A stretch of DNA of 64,000 bases from Paraburkholderia heleia NBRC 101817. Its GTDB lineage: Bacteria; Pseudomonadota; Gammaproteobacteria; Burkholderiales; Burkholderiaceae. The stretch spans positions 1-64,000 of the forward strand of contig NZ_BBJH01000011.1 of assembly GCF_000739775.1 (NCBI RefSeq), in the 5' to 3' direction. The notes beneath the pieces were generated by a model, which saw only the letters and a list, made by a program, of their open reading frames with translations, was not told the origin of the DNA and made no database searches. Shown here piece after piece: positions 53,148 to 62,337 of the stretch (within the stretch, counting starts at the first letter, position 1; every line of letters starts with the position of its first letter). Position numbers and translations under genes: made by a program.

Positions 53148-53786
53148 ATGTACGTACCAGCCCATTTCGCCGAAGACCGCAAGGACGTCCTGCACGACTG
53201 CATCGCCCAACATCCGTTCGGCACGTTGGTCACGCAGGGAAAAAGCGGGCTCGACGCCAATCACATTCCCTTTGAACTCGCGGCGGGCGAGGGCGAGTTG
53301 GGCGTCCTGCGCGCGCATGTCGCGCGGGCCAACCCGGTTTGGCAGGACGTGGCGAACGGCGACGAAGTGCTCGTGATCTTCCGCGCGGGCGATGCGTATA
53401 TTTCGCCGAACTGGTATCCGGGCAAGCACGAGGCACACAAGCAGGTGCCGACCTGGAATTACGTCGTGGTCCATGCTCACGGGCGCATCAGGATTCTCGA
53501 CGACGAGCGCTATGTGCGCGGCGTGATTGGCCGCCTGACACGCACGCACGAAGCCACGCAGCCCAAGCCCTGGAAGATGGCCGATGCGCCGAAAGACTAC
53601 ACGGACACGCTTGTCAAGGCGATAGTCGGCGTGGAGATCGAGATCATGCGTCTCGTCGGCAAGAGCAAGCTCAGTCAGAACAAGGAAGCACGCGATATTC
53701 GCGGCGCCGGCGAAGCGCTCAAATCGAGCGGCGAGTCTCGCATTGCCGACGCCATGCTTGCCGCTGCCGACGAGAAGGCGCAATAG
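53148..53786 (+). CDS. paiB: FMN-binding PaiB-type protein
   Basis: A 212-residue PaiB-family protein with a split-barrel flavin-binding fold. Diagnostic text: MYVPAHFAEDRKDVLHDCIA, HPFGTLVTQGKSGLDANHIP, ISPNWYPGKHEAHKQVPTWN and VVVHAHGRIRIL. PaiB was described in Bacillus as a negative regulator of sporulation and protease genes; in proteobacteria it is usually next to a MocR regulator and its role is unclear. A weak SD (AGGGAC) precedes the ATG. Divergent from the MocR gene and 29 bp upstream of the cupin gene. Confidence 0.9.
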   Translation: MYVPAHFAEDRKDVLHDCIAQHPFGTLVTQGKSGLDANHIPFELAAGEGELGVLRAHVARANPVWQDVANGDEVLVIFRAGDAYISPNWYPGKHEAHKQVPTWNYVVVHAHGRIRILDDERYVRGVIGRLTRTHEATQPKPWKMADAPKDYTDTLVKAIVGVEIEIMRLVGKSKLSQNKEARDIRGAGEALKSSGESRIADAMLAAADEKAQ

Positions 53787-53815
53787 CGCGCACTGGCGCA
53801 CACAGGGACCCCGTC

Positions 53816-54169
53816 ATGGCAAACGACCCGCCGCTTGTGTGCGGCTTTTCACGCATCGATTCAGCGGGCATGCCATGGCTGCGCTCCCGCTTCGCACCCG
53901 GCGTCGAGGTCAAGCACCTCGGCAAGGCAGACGGCCGCGCCATGCAACTGGTCCGGTTCGCAGCAGGGGCAACGTTCCCTGATCATCGCCATGCGGGCCC
54001 CGAGTTCATCTACGTACTTGAAGGCGAGGCCGTGCAAAACGGCCGGCGGCTAACGGCGGGATACGCGGGTGTGGCCGAACAGGGCACTATCGAAGGAGGA
54101 TTTCATAGCGACACGGGCTGCGTGTTCCTGCTCGTCTACGACCTGGATCAGGTATTCGACAAAACCTGA
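53816..54169 (+). CDS. Cupin-domain protein (ChrR-like)
   Basis: A 117-residue single-domain cupin. The metal-binding motif 1 is FPDHRHAGPEFIYVLEGE (His, His, Glu) and motif 2 GTIEGGFHSDTGC supplies a further His. It resembles the C-terminal half of ChrR anti-sigma factors without the zinc N-terminal domain, so it is more likely a small metalloenzyme or sensor. It follows PaiB by 29 bp and is probably co-transcribed. Confidence 0.83.
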   Translation: MANDPPLVCGFSRIDSAGMPWLRSRFAPGVEVKHLGKADGRAMQLVRFAAGATFPDHRHAGPEFIYVLEGEAVQNGRRLTAGYAGVAEQGTIEGGFHSDTGCVFLLVYDLDQVFDKT

Positions 54170-54332
54170 TTGCCATACAGGCTCGCGGGTAAGCACGGGT
54201 AAACCACATTCCAGGCGCTTGAAGAAAATCTTCACAGGCCTATTCAACTAGTATTTAATAAACCGGCGCGGCGGTGAGCGACGGGTCACGCGCTTCGCCG
54301 TGACCTGACCCTGACGGTACGAGGCCGGAACG

Positions 54333-55253
54333 ATGAATCCCCACGAATACGAAATCCACGATGTGCGCTTTCGCATGCTGCTGCAGCCCAACGCGCAGTT
54401 CGAGAAGCTCGCGGGCGGTTGCATGTGGGCGGAAGGACCGGTGTGGTTTCCCGCCGGCGACTTTCTTGTCTGGAGCGACATTCCCAACAACCGGATGATG
54501 CGCTGGGTGCCCGGCATCGGTACGGGCGTGTTCCGCGCGAACTCGAATTTCAGCAACGGCAACACGCTCGACCGCGAATGCCGGCTCGTGACCTGCGAGC
54601 ACGGCACGCGCCGCGTCACGCGTACGGAGCACGACGGGCGCGTCACGGTCATTGCCGACCGCTTTGAGGGCCATCGGCTGAATTCGCCTAACGACGTGAT
54701 CGTGCGTTCGGACGGCTCGATCTGGTTCACCGACCCCGACTACGGCATTCTCGGCGACTACGAGGGCTTTCGCGCGCCGAGCGAGATCGGCGCATGCCAT
54801 GTGTATCGCGTATCGCCCGATACCGGTGTGGTGCAGCGCGTGGCCGACGACTTCATGAAGCCCAACGGGCTCGCATTCTCGCCCGATGAATTGCGGCTCT
54901 ACGTGGCCGATTCGGGCGCGTCGCATATCGAGAACGGCCCGCACCACATTCGCGTATTTGATGTGGACGCGCAAGGCGGCTTGCACAACGGCCGGTTATT
55001 CGCCGAGGTGTCGCCGGGTGTACCCGACGGCATGCGCGTGGACGAGCACGGCAACGTCTGGACGAGCGCGGGCGACGGCATCCACTGCTATGCGGCTGAC
55101 GGTACGTTGCTCGGCAAGATCCTCGTGCCGGAAACCGTCGCGAATCTCGTGTTCGGCGGCCCGAATCGCAATCGCCTTTTCATTGCAGCCAGCACGTCGC
55201 TGTACTCGCTTTACGTGGGCGTGCGCGGCGCTTCCCTGGGAGACCGGCGATGA
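54333..55253 (+). CDS. SMP-30/gluconolactonase family lactonase
   Basis: A 306-residue six-bladed beta-propeller lactonase. Metal ligands are seen in MWAEGPVWFPAG (Glu), LNSPNDVIVRSDGSIWFTDP (Asn and Asp) and ADSGASHIENG. The family hydrolyses sugar lactones such as gluconolactone or L-arabinonolactone to acids. No signal peptide, so cytosolic. Its stop overlaps the UxaA-family gene by four bases (ATGA), and the pair reads as lactone to acid to 2-keto-3-deoxy acid. Confidence 0.88.
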   Translation: MNPHEYEIHDVRFRMLLQPNAQFEKLAGGCMWAEGPVWFPAGDFLVWSDIPNNRMMRWVPGIGTGVFRANSNFSNGNTLDRECRLVTCEHGTRRVTRTEHDGRVTVIADRFEGHRLNSPNDVIVRSDGSIWFTDPDYGILGDYEGFRAPSEIGACHVYRVSPDTGVVQRVADDFMKPNGLAFSPDELRLYVADSGASHIENGPHHIRVFDVDAQGGLHNGRLFAEVSPGVPDGMRVDEHGNVWTSAGDGIHCYAADGTLLGKILVPETVANLVFGGPNRNRLFIAASTSLYSLYVGVRGASLGDRR

Positions 55254-56797
55254 CGCTTCTCGACCCCGCTTCGCTTTCGGCCGCGCTCATTCTCCTCAAC
55301 CGGCGCGATGACGTTGCCATCGCGCGCGGGCAGTTGATGCCCGGCTCGACACTGTACGGCGACCATACGGTCGCGGGCATGATTCCGCCTGGCCACAAGG
55401 TCGCGTTGCGCGATATCGAGCGAGGCGAACCCGTGCGCCGCTACGGGCAGATCATCGGCTTCGCGAGCCGGCCGATCCGCCGCGGCGAACACGTGCATAC
55501 GCACAATCTCTCGATGGGCGACTTCGAGCGCGACTACGCATTCGGCGTGGACGCGCACGAGACGCCCGCCGCCGCGCAGCCTGCCACGTTTCTTGGCATT
55601 CGGCGCGCGGATGGCCGCGTCGCGACGCGTAACTACATCGGCATCCTCACGTCGGTCAACTGCTCGGCCACGGTTGCACGCGCGATAGCCGATCACTTTC
55701 GCCGCGACATTCATCCCGAAGCGCTGGAGGCGTTCCCCAACGTGGACGGGGTGGTGGCGCTCACGCACGGCGAAGGCTGTGCGCTCGCGGCAGAAGGCGA
55801 GCCGATCACGGTGTTGCGCCGCACACTCGCAGGCTACGCGCGGCATGCCAACTTCTACGCAGTGCTGATCGTCGGCCTCGGCTGCGAGACGAACCAGATC
55901 GACGGTCTCGTGGAAGCCGAACAGCTCGAGCGCGGCGCGCGCCTTTCGACCATGACGATCCAGCAGACGGGCGGCACCGCGCGCACGGTTGCAGCGGGCA
56001 TCGAGCAGGTGCGTGCGCTGCTGGCCGAAGCGAATCGCGTGACGCGCGAGCCTGTCGATGCGCGTCATCTCGTGGTCGGCTTGCAGTGCGGCGGCTCGGA
56101 CGGCTACTCCGGCATTTCCGCGAATCCGGCGCTCGGCGCGGCCGTGGACAGGCTCGTCACGCACGGCGGCACGGCGATCCTTTCCGAAACGCCCGAAATC
56201 TACGGCGCCGAGCATCTGCTCACGCGGCGCGCGGTGTCGCGCGAAGTGGGCGAAAAACTGGTGGCGCGCATCCGCTGGTGGGAAGCCTATTGCGCGCGCA
56301 TGCAAGCCGACATGAACAACAACCCTTCTGCGGGCAACAAGGCGGGTGGCCTCACGACCATTCTCGAAAAGTCGCTCGGCGCGGTGGCCAAGGGTGGCAC
56401 GACGAGGCTCGTCGAAACCTACGAGTATGCGCAGCCCGTGCGCGCGCAGGGGCTCGTGTTCATGGATACGCCAGGCTACGACCCGGTGTCCGCCACCGGA
56501 CAGGTGGCGGGCGGCGCCAACCTGATCTGCTTCACGACGGGCCGCGGCTCGGCCTACGGCTGCGCGCCTTCGCCGTCGCTCAAGCTGGGCACGAACAGTG
56601 CGTTGTGGCGACGCCAGGAAGAAGACATCGACCTGAACTGCGGCCGCATTCTGGACGGCGAGCAAAGCGTGGACGAGACCGGCGCCGCGATCTTCGAGCT
56701 GATGCTCGCGACGGCCTCCGGGCAGCGCACGAAGAGCGAACTGCACGGTTACGGCCAGAACGAATTCGTGCCCTGGCATCTGGGGGCGGTCATGTAG
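55250..56797 (+). CDS. UxaA/GarD-family sugar-acid dehydratase
   Basis: A 515-residue protein combining the N-terminal SAF domain (about residues 1-95; DVAIARGQLMPGS and HVHTHNLSMGDFERDY) with the UxaA dehydratase core (ATRNYIGILTSVNCSATVAR, VGLGCETNQIDGL, GLQCGGSDGYSG). Cys residues in NCSA, GCE and QCGG are the family's metal or cofactor ligands. UxaA dehydrates altronate and GarD galactarate; length matches the complete two-domain form. Which acid is used here is not decided by motifs. Translationally coupled to the lactonase. Confidence 0.88.
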   Translation: MTLLDPASLSAALILLNRRDDVAIARGQLMPGSTLYGDHTVAGMIPPGHKVALRDIERGEPVRRYGQIIGFASRPIRRGEHVHTHNLSMGDFERDYAFGVDAHETPAAAQPATFLGIRRADGRVATRNYIGILTSVNCSATVARAIADHFRRDIHPEALEAFPNVDGVVALTHGEGCALAAEGEPITVLRRTLAGYARHANFYAVLIVGLGCETNQIDGLVEAEQLERGARLSTMTIQQTGGTARTVAAGIEQVRALLAEANRVTREPVDARHLVVGLQCGGSDGYSGISANPALGAAVDRLVTHGGTAILSETPEIYGAEHLLTRRAVSREVGEKLVARIRWWEAYCARMQADMNNNPSAGNKAGGLTTILEKSLGAVAKGGTTRLVETYEYAQPVRAQGLVFMDTPGYDPVSATGQVAGGANLICFTTGRGSAYGCAPSPSLKLGTNSALWRRQEEDIDLNCGRILDGEQSVDETGAAIFELMLATASGQRTKSELHGYGQNEFVPWHLGAVM

Positions 56798-56875
56798 GGC
56801 GGGGGCGATTCGGACAGGCGCGGCTAGCGCATCAGCATCGCCTCTTGTTTCGCTGCCACATACAGGGTCACGTAC

Positions 56876-58006
56876 ATGTCGAATGCCACTGCTGAAAAAG
56901 GTTCAGAAGTCGTTATCGAGGCTCGCGCGCTGCATGCCTTCGTCGTCGCCATCTGGCGTGCCGCCGGCAGCGAGGCGCGCGAGGCGACGCTGGTTGCCGA
57001 TCATCTCGTCGAGGCGAATCTCGCCGGGCACGACTCGCACGGCGTGGGCATGATTCCGCGCTATATGCTGTCGTGCCGCGAAGGCGAACTCAAACTGAAC
57101 GCGCACGCGCAGGTCGCGCGCGACGCGGGGGCAGTGCTCACGATCGAAGGCGGGCGCGGCTTCGGGCAAGTCACGGCGTTCGAGGCCATGGAGCACGGCA
57201 TCGAGCGCGCGAAGTCGCTCGGCGTGTGTGCGCTCGGCCTGCGCAACGCCCATCACGTTGGACGTATCGGGCACTGGGCGGAGCAATGCGCGCGCGCCGG
57301 GCTCGTGTCGTTCCACTTCGTCAACGTCGCGGGCGACCCGCTCGTCGCGCCGTTCGGCGGCATCGACCGGCGCTTCGGCACCAATCCGTTTTGCGCGGCG
57401 TTTCCGCTGGAGGGGCGCTCGCCTCTCGTGCTCGACTTCGCCACGAGCGCGATTGCCGCGGGCAAAGTGCGCGTGGCTTACAACAAAGGCGTGGATGTGC
57501 CCGCCGATGCGTTGATCGACAGCGACGGCCGCCCCACGCGCGATCCGGGGGCGCTCTTCAGCGACACGCAGCATGGCGCGCTGCGCGCATTCGGCGGCGC
57601 GGTGGCGGGCCACAAGGGTTCGGGGCTCGCCGCGATGTGCGAGATTCTGGCGGGCGCGCTCTCGGGGGGCTTCACGACGCGCGAGCAAACCATCGTCTCC
57701 ACGCACGCCATCGTCAATTGCATGACGTCGGTGATCGTCGATCCGGCGGCGTTCGACGCGCCCTCGCACGAGCAGGAAGCACTCGCGTTCGTCGAATGGC
57801 TGAAGGCCGCGCGGCGGGCGGCGGGTGTCGACGAGATCCTGCTGCCCGGCGAGCGCGAAGACGCGACGCGGCGTGCGCGCGAGGCGCAGGGCATTCCCGT
57901 GGATGCAACGAGCTGGTCGCAAATCGTCGATGCCGCGCGCATGGCGGGCGTGACAGAGGCGGAGATCGCGGCGTGCGAGCCACTCGGGCCAACCGCGTCG
58001 CGCTAA
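56876..58006 (+). CDS. Malate/L-lactate/ureidoglycolate dehydrogenase-type oxidoreductase (Ldh2)
   Basis: A 376-residue NAD(P)-dependent oxidoreductase of the Ldh2/YlbC/YjmC family. The catalytic His is in NLAGHDSHGVGMI; NAHHVGRIGHWAEQ and FGTNPFCAAFPLEG belong to the cofactor site, and AVAGHKGSGLAAMCEILAGA is the conserved C-terminal signature. Members oxidise hydroxy acids such as malate, lactate, ureidoglycolate or 2,3-diketogulonate reduction. It is 78 bp after the UxaA-family gene, in the same direction, and likely carries out a later or alternative oxidation in that sugar-acid pathway. Confidence 0.87.
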   Translation: MSNATAEKGSEVVIEARALHAFVVAIWRAAGSEAREATLVADHLVEANLAGHDSHGVGMIPRYMLSCREGELKLNAHAQVARDAGAVLTIEGGRGFGQVTAFEAMEHGIERAKSLGVCALGLRNAHHVGRIGHWAEQCARAGLVSFHFVNVAGDPLVAPFGGIDRRFGTNPFCAAFPLEGRSPLVLDFATSAIAAGKVRVAYNKGVDVPADALIDSDGRPTRDPGALFSDTQHGALRAFGGAVAGHKGSGLAAMCEILAGALSGGFTTREQTIVSTHAIVNCMTSVIVDPAAFDAPSHEQEALAFVEWLKAARRAAGVDEILLPGEREDATRRAREAQGIPVDATSWSQIVDAARMAGVTEAEIAACEPLGPTASR

Positions 58007-58016
58007 CTACGCGTGT

Positions 58017-58430
58017 TCACTCGTCGCACTTCACCTCGTTGCTCGGCGCGACGATGATTACCGGGTAGGTGCCGCGATCGAGTTCGACGCGCACGACGAT
58101 GGCGGTGGTGGCGGGATCGCTGTCGTCATACACGCTCACCTTCTCGTTCTTCAATAGCGTGACGCCGGTGCAGCCGGACGCGTGGCTGTCGTCGTCGGCG
58201 ATCTTGCATTGAATCTCGTTGTCTTTGAGGTAGCGAATGCGGTCGCGCCCGGGCGTGGCCAGATAGTCGCGCACGCTTTGCGCCGAGCCTGCAACGCCCG
58301 TCACATAACCGATTGCGCAGTCGCGCTTCGAATTCGGATTGCCCGCCGACGTTTGGGCAAGGGCGGGCGTGGCGGCCAGCGCCATGGCAGCGAAGGCAGC
58401 GAGGACCGGCGAGAGGGTGAGGCACTTCAT
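58017..58430 (-). CDS. Small exported protein, unknown function
   Basis: A 137-residue protein with a signal peptide (MKCLTLSPVLAAFAAMALAA, then TPALAQT, cleavage near residue 26). The mature part is 110 residues with four Cys (CAIGY, IQCKIA, ASGCTGV, VKCDE), which could make two disulfides. It includes RVELDRGTYPVIIVAPSNEV. I do not recognise a family. It converges on the Ldh2 gene with 10 bp between stops and is divergent from the LysR gene at 58541. Confidence 0.75.
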   Translation of the reverse strand: MKCLTLSPVLAAFAAMALAATPALAQTSAGNPNSKRDCAIGYVTGVAGSAQSVRDYLATPGRDRIRYLKDNEIQCKIADDDSHASGCTGVTLLKNEKVSVYDDSDPATTAIVVRVELDRGTYPVIIVAPSNEVKCDE

Positions 58431-58540
58431 GAGTGATCGATTGCCGCAAAAGTGGAAGCGCCGATTTTAACGCTTGTGCGATATCCGCTAAGATCGACGC
58501 GGAATTCACAGAGCGAAGCGACCGCACGCCAAAACGCGCA

Positions 58541-59467
58541 ATGGACCGAATCGACGCCATGAAGGTTTTCGTCGCCACGCTCGACGAGGGAAGTCTCGCG
58601 GGCGCGGGCCGGCGCCTCGGCCGCTCGCCCGCGGCGGTGAGCCGCGCGATTGCGTTCCTCGAGGCGCACACCGGCACGCCGCTGCTGTACCGCACCACGC
58701 GCACGATCCGCCTGAGCGAGGCGGGCGAGCGCTATGCGCTGGCGTGCCGGCGCATTCTCGCCGATCTCGAAGAAGCCGACCTGCTCGCCGCCGACGAGCG
58801 TTCCGCGCCGCGCGGGCTGCTGGGTTTAACGGCGGCAGTGGCCGTGGGCGAGGAGGTGCTGCGCCCGATGATCGAGGAGTTCATCGACCGCCACCCCGAG
58901 GTGTCGATCCGCCTGCACCTGCTCGACCGGCCCGCGAGCCTCATCGACGAGGGCATCGACGTGGCGTTGCGCATCGCGCATCTGCAGGATTCGACGCTCG
59001 TGGCCCTTCCGGTGGGCGAGGTGCGGCGCGTGGTGGTGGCCTCGCCCGGCTATCTCGCCACGCATCCGGCCATCGAGACGCCCGCCGACCTCGCGAGCCA
59101 CCCGATCATTTCGATGACGCATTTCGGGCTCGACTCGTGGAGCTTCCCGGCTGCGCGCCAGACCGCGCTGCCCCAGGTCGTGCAGTTCTCGCCGCGCTTC
59201 ATCGTCAATACGATACGCGCGGCGCGGGCTTCGGCCGTGGCGGGGCATGGCGTCACGCGGCTCTTTTCGTATCACGTGGCCGAAGAGGTCGAGGCGGGCC
59301 GGCTGCGGATCGTGCTGCGCGACAGCGAGCATGCGCCGCTGCCCGTGAATCTCGTCACGCCGCACGGGCGTCTTTCGGTGCCCAAGGTGCGCAGTTTCGT
59401 CGACTTCGCCGCGCCCCGGCTGCGCGAGTACTTCGAGCAGGCGCGGCGCATTACCGACTCGGATTGA
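58541..59467 (+). CDS. LysR-family regulator
   Basis: A 308-residue LysR regulator of the CrgA-like group. MDRIDAMKVFVATLDEGSLA leads into the helix-turn-helix GAGRRLGRSPAAVSRAIAFL. The co-inducer domain has GIDVALRIAHLQDSTLVALP and a redundant effector pocket. The ATG at 58541 begins at the family-typical MDR; longer starts read through the region of the divergent gene's promoter. Likely partners are the MFS gene that follows, or the divergent small exported protein. Confidence 0.88.
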   Translation: MDRIDAMKVFVATLDEGSLAGAGRRLGRSPAAVSRAIAFLEAHTGTPLLYRTTRTIRLSEAGERYALACRRILADLEEADLLAADERSAPRGLLGLTAAVAVGEEVLRPMIEEFIDRHPEVSIRLHLLDRPASLIDEGIDVALRIAHLQDSTLVALPVGEVRRVVVASPGYLATHPAIETPADLASHPIISMTHFGLDSWSFPAARQTALPQVVQFSPRFIVNTIRAARASAVAGHGVTRLFSYHVAEEVEAGRLRIVLRDSEHAPLPVNLVTPHGRLSVPKVRSFVDFAAPRLREYFEQARRITDSD

Positions 59468-59617
59468 GCGGGAGTCGGCCTGAGCGACATCCGCCCATCC
59501 GTTCGACACGCGGAAGAATGACTTACGCACCGCGGCGATTCTCGCGCCGGGCGATCTAATCTAGACTGACTTCCATTTTCAGCGGACGCTTCATTGTCTC
59601 GCTTGCCGGGAGTCGTC

Positions 59618-60901
59618 ATGCATCAAGCCGTCTCGAATCCTTCCGCGCCTGCGCTGCGGCAAACAAAGCCGCAGCCTCGCGGCTACGCGGAGCGCAATGC
59701 GCAGTACTGGCGGCGCAATCTCGTGGTGTGCGTGATCGGCTCGTTCACGACGCTCGTGAGCCTCAGCATGCTGCTGCCGTTCCTGCCGCTCTATGTGCGG
59801 CAGCTCGGCGTGACCTCGCAGTCCGCCGTGATCCAGTGGTCTGGCGTGGCATTCGGCGCGACCTTCCTCGGCACGGCGCTCACCGCGCCCATCTGGGGAC
59901 GCCTCGCCGACCGCTATGGCCGCAAGCCCATGCTCGTGCGCGCGGCCATCGGTATGGCCGTGGTGATGTCGTTGATCGGCGTGGCGCACAATGTGTACGA
60001 GCTCGTCGCGCTGCGTCTGATCGCCGGCCTCGTGGGTGGCTACGCGTCGGCCTCGACGGTGATGGTCGGCACCCAGGCGCCGCGCGAGCGCGCGGGCTGG
60101 GCGCTCGGTATTCTTTCCACGGGGGCGCTCGCGGGCAATCTCGTCGGACCGCTCGTGGGCGGCGTGCTGCCCGGCTGGATCGGCATTCGCGGCACCTTTT
60201 TCGCCGGCGGCGCGATGATCGCCGTGGCGGCGCTCCTGACCATCTTCGTGGTGAAGGAAGCGTTTGATCCGGAAAGCGACGCGAAACCGCACGCACGCCA
60301 CGCGGCGGCCGTTTCGGGCGGCGGCGTGCGCCGCCCCGATTATGCGGTGGTGGCCGCGCTGCTCGTGACCGCGATGATGGTGCTGCTCGCCAACATGTCG
60401 ATCGAACCCGTCATCACGGTGTATATCGGCAGTCTGGGCGTGGGCGCGGCGCATCTCGCGCGCGTGGCGGGCGTGGTCATGGCATGCTCGGCGCTTGGCA
60501 GCATGCTCACGGCGGCGCGCCTGGGCGCATTGGCCGACCGCTTCGGGAGCTGGCGCGTGATCGTCGCCTGCCTCGTGCTCACGGGGCTCGCGATGGTGCC
60601 GCAAGCGTTCGTCACACACTGGTGGCAGCTCGCGGGCCTGCGCGTGGTGATGGGCATGACGCTCGCGGGACTCCTGCCTTCCATCGGCAAGCTCGCGCGG
60701 CAGTCGGTGGACGAAAGCAAGACGGGCCGCATGCTCGGCTATTTGCAGTCGGCGCAATTCAGCGGCCAGGTAGTGGGCCCGGTGATCGGCGGCGTGATCG
60801 GCGTTCACTTCGGCCTGCACGCCGTATTCTTCGCGACCGGCGCGCTGCTGGTCGCATGCGGTGGGCTCGCGCACTGGGCGCAGCGCCGCGCTCACGCCTG
60901 A
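59618..60901 (+). CDS. MFS drug-type transporter (DHA1)
   Basis: A 427-residue 12-helix transporter of the DHA1 family that includes TetA and Bcr. Motif A in loop 2-3 is [13 protein letters not shown] (intact, with the key Asp), and [18 protein letters not shown] is the helix-5 motif C (antiporter motif) of drug/H+ antiporters. The polar N-terminus is about 35 residues. GGGAG precedes the ATG at 59618. It is followed by the nitronate monooxygenase after 29 bp. Substrate unknown; multidrug efflux is inferred from the subfamily. Confidence 0.86.
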   Translation: MHQAVSNPSAPALRQTKPQPRGYAERNAQYWRRNLVVCVIGSFTTLVSLSMLLPFLPLYVRQLGVTSQSAVIQWSGVAFGATFLGTALTAPIWGRLADRYGRKPMLVRAAIGMAVVMSLIGVAHNVYELVALRLIAGLVGGYASASTVMVGTQAPRERAGWALGILSTGALAGNLVGPLVGGVLPGWIGIRGTFFAGGAMIAVAALLTIFVVKEAFDPESDAKPHARHAAAVSGGGVRRPDYAVVAALLVTAMMVLLANMSIEPVITVYIGSLGVGAAHLARVAGVVMACSALGSMLTAARLGALADRFGSWRVIVACLVLTGLAMVPQAFVTHWWQLAGLRVVMGMTLAGLLPSIGKLARQSVDESKTGRMLGYLQSAQFSGQVVGPVIGGVIGVHFGLHAVFFATGALLVACGGLAHWAQRRAHA

Positions 60902-60930
60902 AACGGGAACGCATCCGGAGGGAACGCAAC

Positions 60931-62031
60931 ATGAGCACTCAAGTGGACGAACGGGCGTTGCTGCGCTCGCTCGGCATCCAGAAGCCGATTATTCAGGCGC
61001 CGATGGCGGGCACCACTACGCCGGCGCTGGCCGCCGCCGTGTCGAATGCGGGTGCGCTGGGCTCGCTGGGCGTGGCCGCGATGAACGCGGAGAACGCGCG
61101 CCGCGCGATCCACCAGACGCGCGAGCTGACGGCGAGGCCGTTCAACGTCAACGTGTTCTGCCATCGCCCGGCCACCCCAGACGCGGCCGTGGAGCGTGCA
61201 TGGCTCGACTGGCTCGCGCCGGTGTTCGAGCAATACGGCGCGCAGCCGCCTGCGTCGCTCTCGGAGATCTATACGAGTTTTGTCGTGGACAAGGCCATGC
61301 AAACCATGCTGCTGGAAGAGAAGCCGGCGGTGGTGAGTTTCCATTTCGGCCTGCCGCCCGATGCGGTGATCGCCGAACTCAGGCACGCCGGCATTCGTTT
61401 GTTTGCGAGCGCAACGAATCTCGACGAAGCGGCCGCAGCGGTGGAGGCGGGGGTGGATGCGATCGTCGCTCAGGGTGTGGAGGCGGGCGGCCATCGCGGC
61501 GTGTTCGATCAGCATGCCCGCGACGACGGCCTCGGCACGTTCGCGCTCACGCGCCTGCTGGTGAGCGAATTCGACGTGCCCGTGATCGCCGCGGGCGGGA
61601 TCATGGACGGCGCGGGTATTGCGGCCGCACTCGCGCTGGGCGCGCAGGCGGCGCAACTGGGCACGGCGTTCGTGGCCTGTCCGGAGAGCGCCGCCGACGA
61701 AGGCTATCGCGCCGCCTTGCTCGGCGACGCGGCGCGCCATACCACGTTCACATCGGCGATCTCGGGACGCCTGGCGCGCAGCATCGTCAACCGCTTCACC
61801 GCACTTGGCGAAGACCCGAAGGCGCCGCGCATTCCGTCTTATCCGATTACGTACGACGCTGGCAAGGCGCTGATCGCGGCGGCGAAGGCCAAGGGCGAAT
61901 TCGGCTACGGCGCGCAGTGGGCGGGCCAGGCCGCACCGCTCGCGCGTGCGTTGCCGGCGGCGGAACTGGTGGCGCAACTGGAGCGTGAAACGCGCGAGAG
62001 CATCGCACGGTTGCAGTCGGTGTGGGCTTGA
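60931..62031 (+). CDS. Nitronate monooxygenase (2-nitropropane dioxygenase-like)
   Basis: A 366-residue FMN enzyme that oxidises alkyl nitronates such as propionate-3-nitronate, a plant and fungal toxin, to the aldehyde and nitrite. Class I-like hallmarks: [20 protein letters not shown] at the N-terminus, FHFGLPP, the flavin segment [12 protein letters not shown] (with the catalytic-loop His) and [32 protein letters not shown]. Strong SD (GGAGGGAACGCAAC) precedes the ATG. Following the MFS gene, the pair may protect against nitro toxins by export and oxidation; that link is inference. Confidence 0.9.
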   Translation: MSTQVDERALLRSLGIQKPIIQAPMAGTTTPALAAAVSNAGALGSLGVAAMNAENARRAIHQTRELTARPFNVNVFCHRPATPDAAVERAWLDWLAPVFEQYGAQPPASLSEIYTSFVVDKAMQTMLLEEKPAVVSFHFGLPPDAVIAELRHAGIRLFASATNLDEAAAAVEAGVDAIVAQGVEAGGHRGVFDQHARDDGLGTFALTRLLVSEFDVPVIAAGGIMDGAGIAAALALGAQAAQLGTAFVACPESAADEGYRAALLGDAARHTTFTSAISGRLARSIVNRFTALGEDPKAPRIPSYPITYDAGKALIAAAKAKGEFGYGAQWAGQAAPLARALPAAELVAQLERETRESIARLQSVWA

Positions 62032-62337
62032 GCGGCATTTGATCGGCGCAAACGGGAACATCGGCACGCGCGGGTGGCTGCGCGTGCCGATGTTCCTTTA
62101 CGTGACGGACAAGACGCCCTCAGGCAGGCAGAATCTGCGCGATCACCACGAGTTCGACGGGCAAATCGAGAGGCAGTCGCGGGTGCGAGAACGCGGAGCG
62201 CGCATGCCCGGCCTTCTCGCCGAGCACGGCAGGCCGCTCGAAAAAGCCTTCGGCGCTGCTCACGTGGCCCTCCACGCGCACGATGTGATGCAGGCGCTCG
62301 AAACTGCCCAAATGCCGCTTGTCAGGAGAAAACGGGC
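62032..62337. other. Intergenic region holding a RidA remnant
   Basis: Apart from the minus-strand RidA-like fragment described separately and the SD of the following LysR gene (CAGGAG near 62323), I see no feature in this 306-bp gap. Confidence 0.6.
62120..62335 (-). pseudogene. Remnant of a RidA/YjgF-family gene
   Basis: On the minus strand the text HIVRVEGHVSSAEGFFERPA, then LGEKAGHARSAFSHPRLPLD and PVELVVIAQILPA, matches the C-terminal half of a RidA-type imine deaminase. The N-terminal half (about 90 residues) is missing and would have to lie where the divergent LysR gene now starts. A short internal deletion removes the usual linker between FERPAV and LGEKAGHARS. No start codon with SD exists, so the gene is broken. 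The deaminase arginine is present in HARSAF. Confidence 0.7.
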
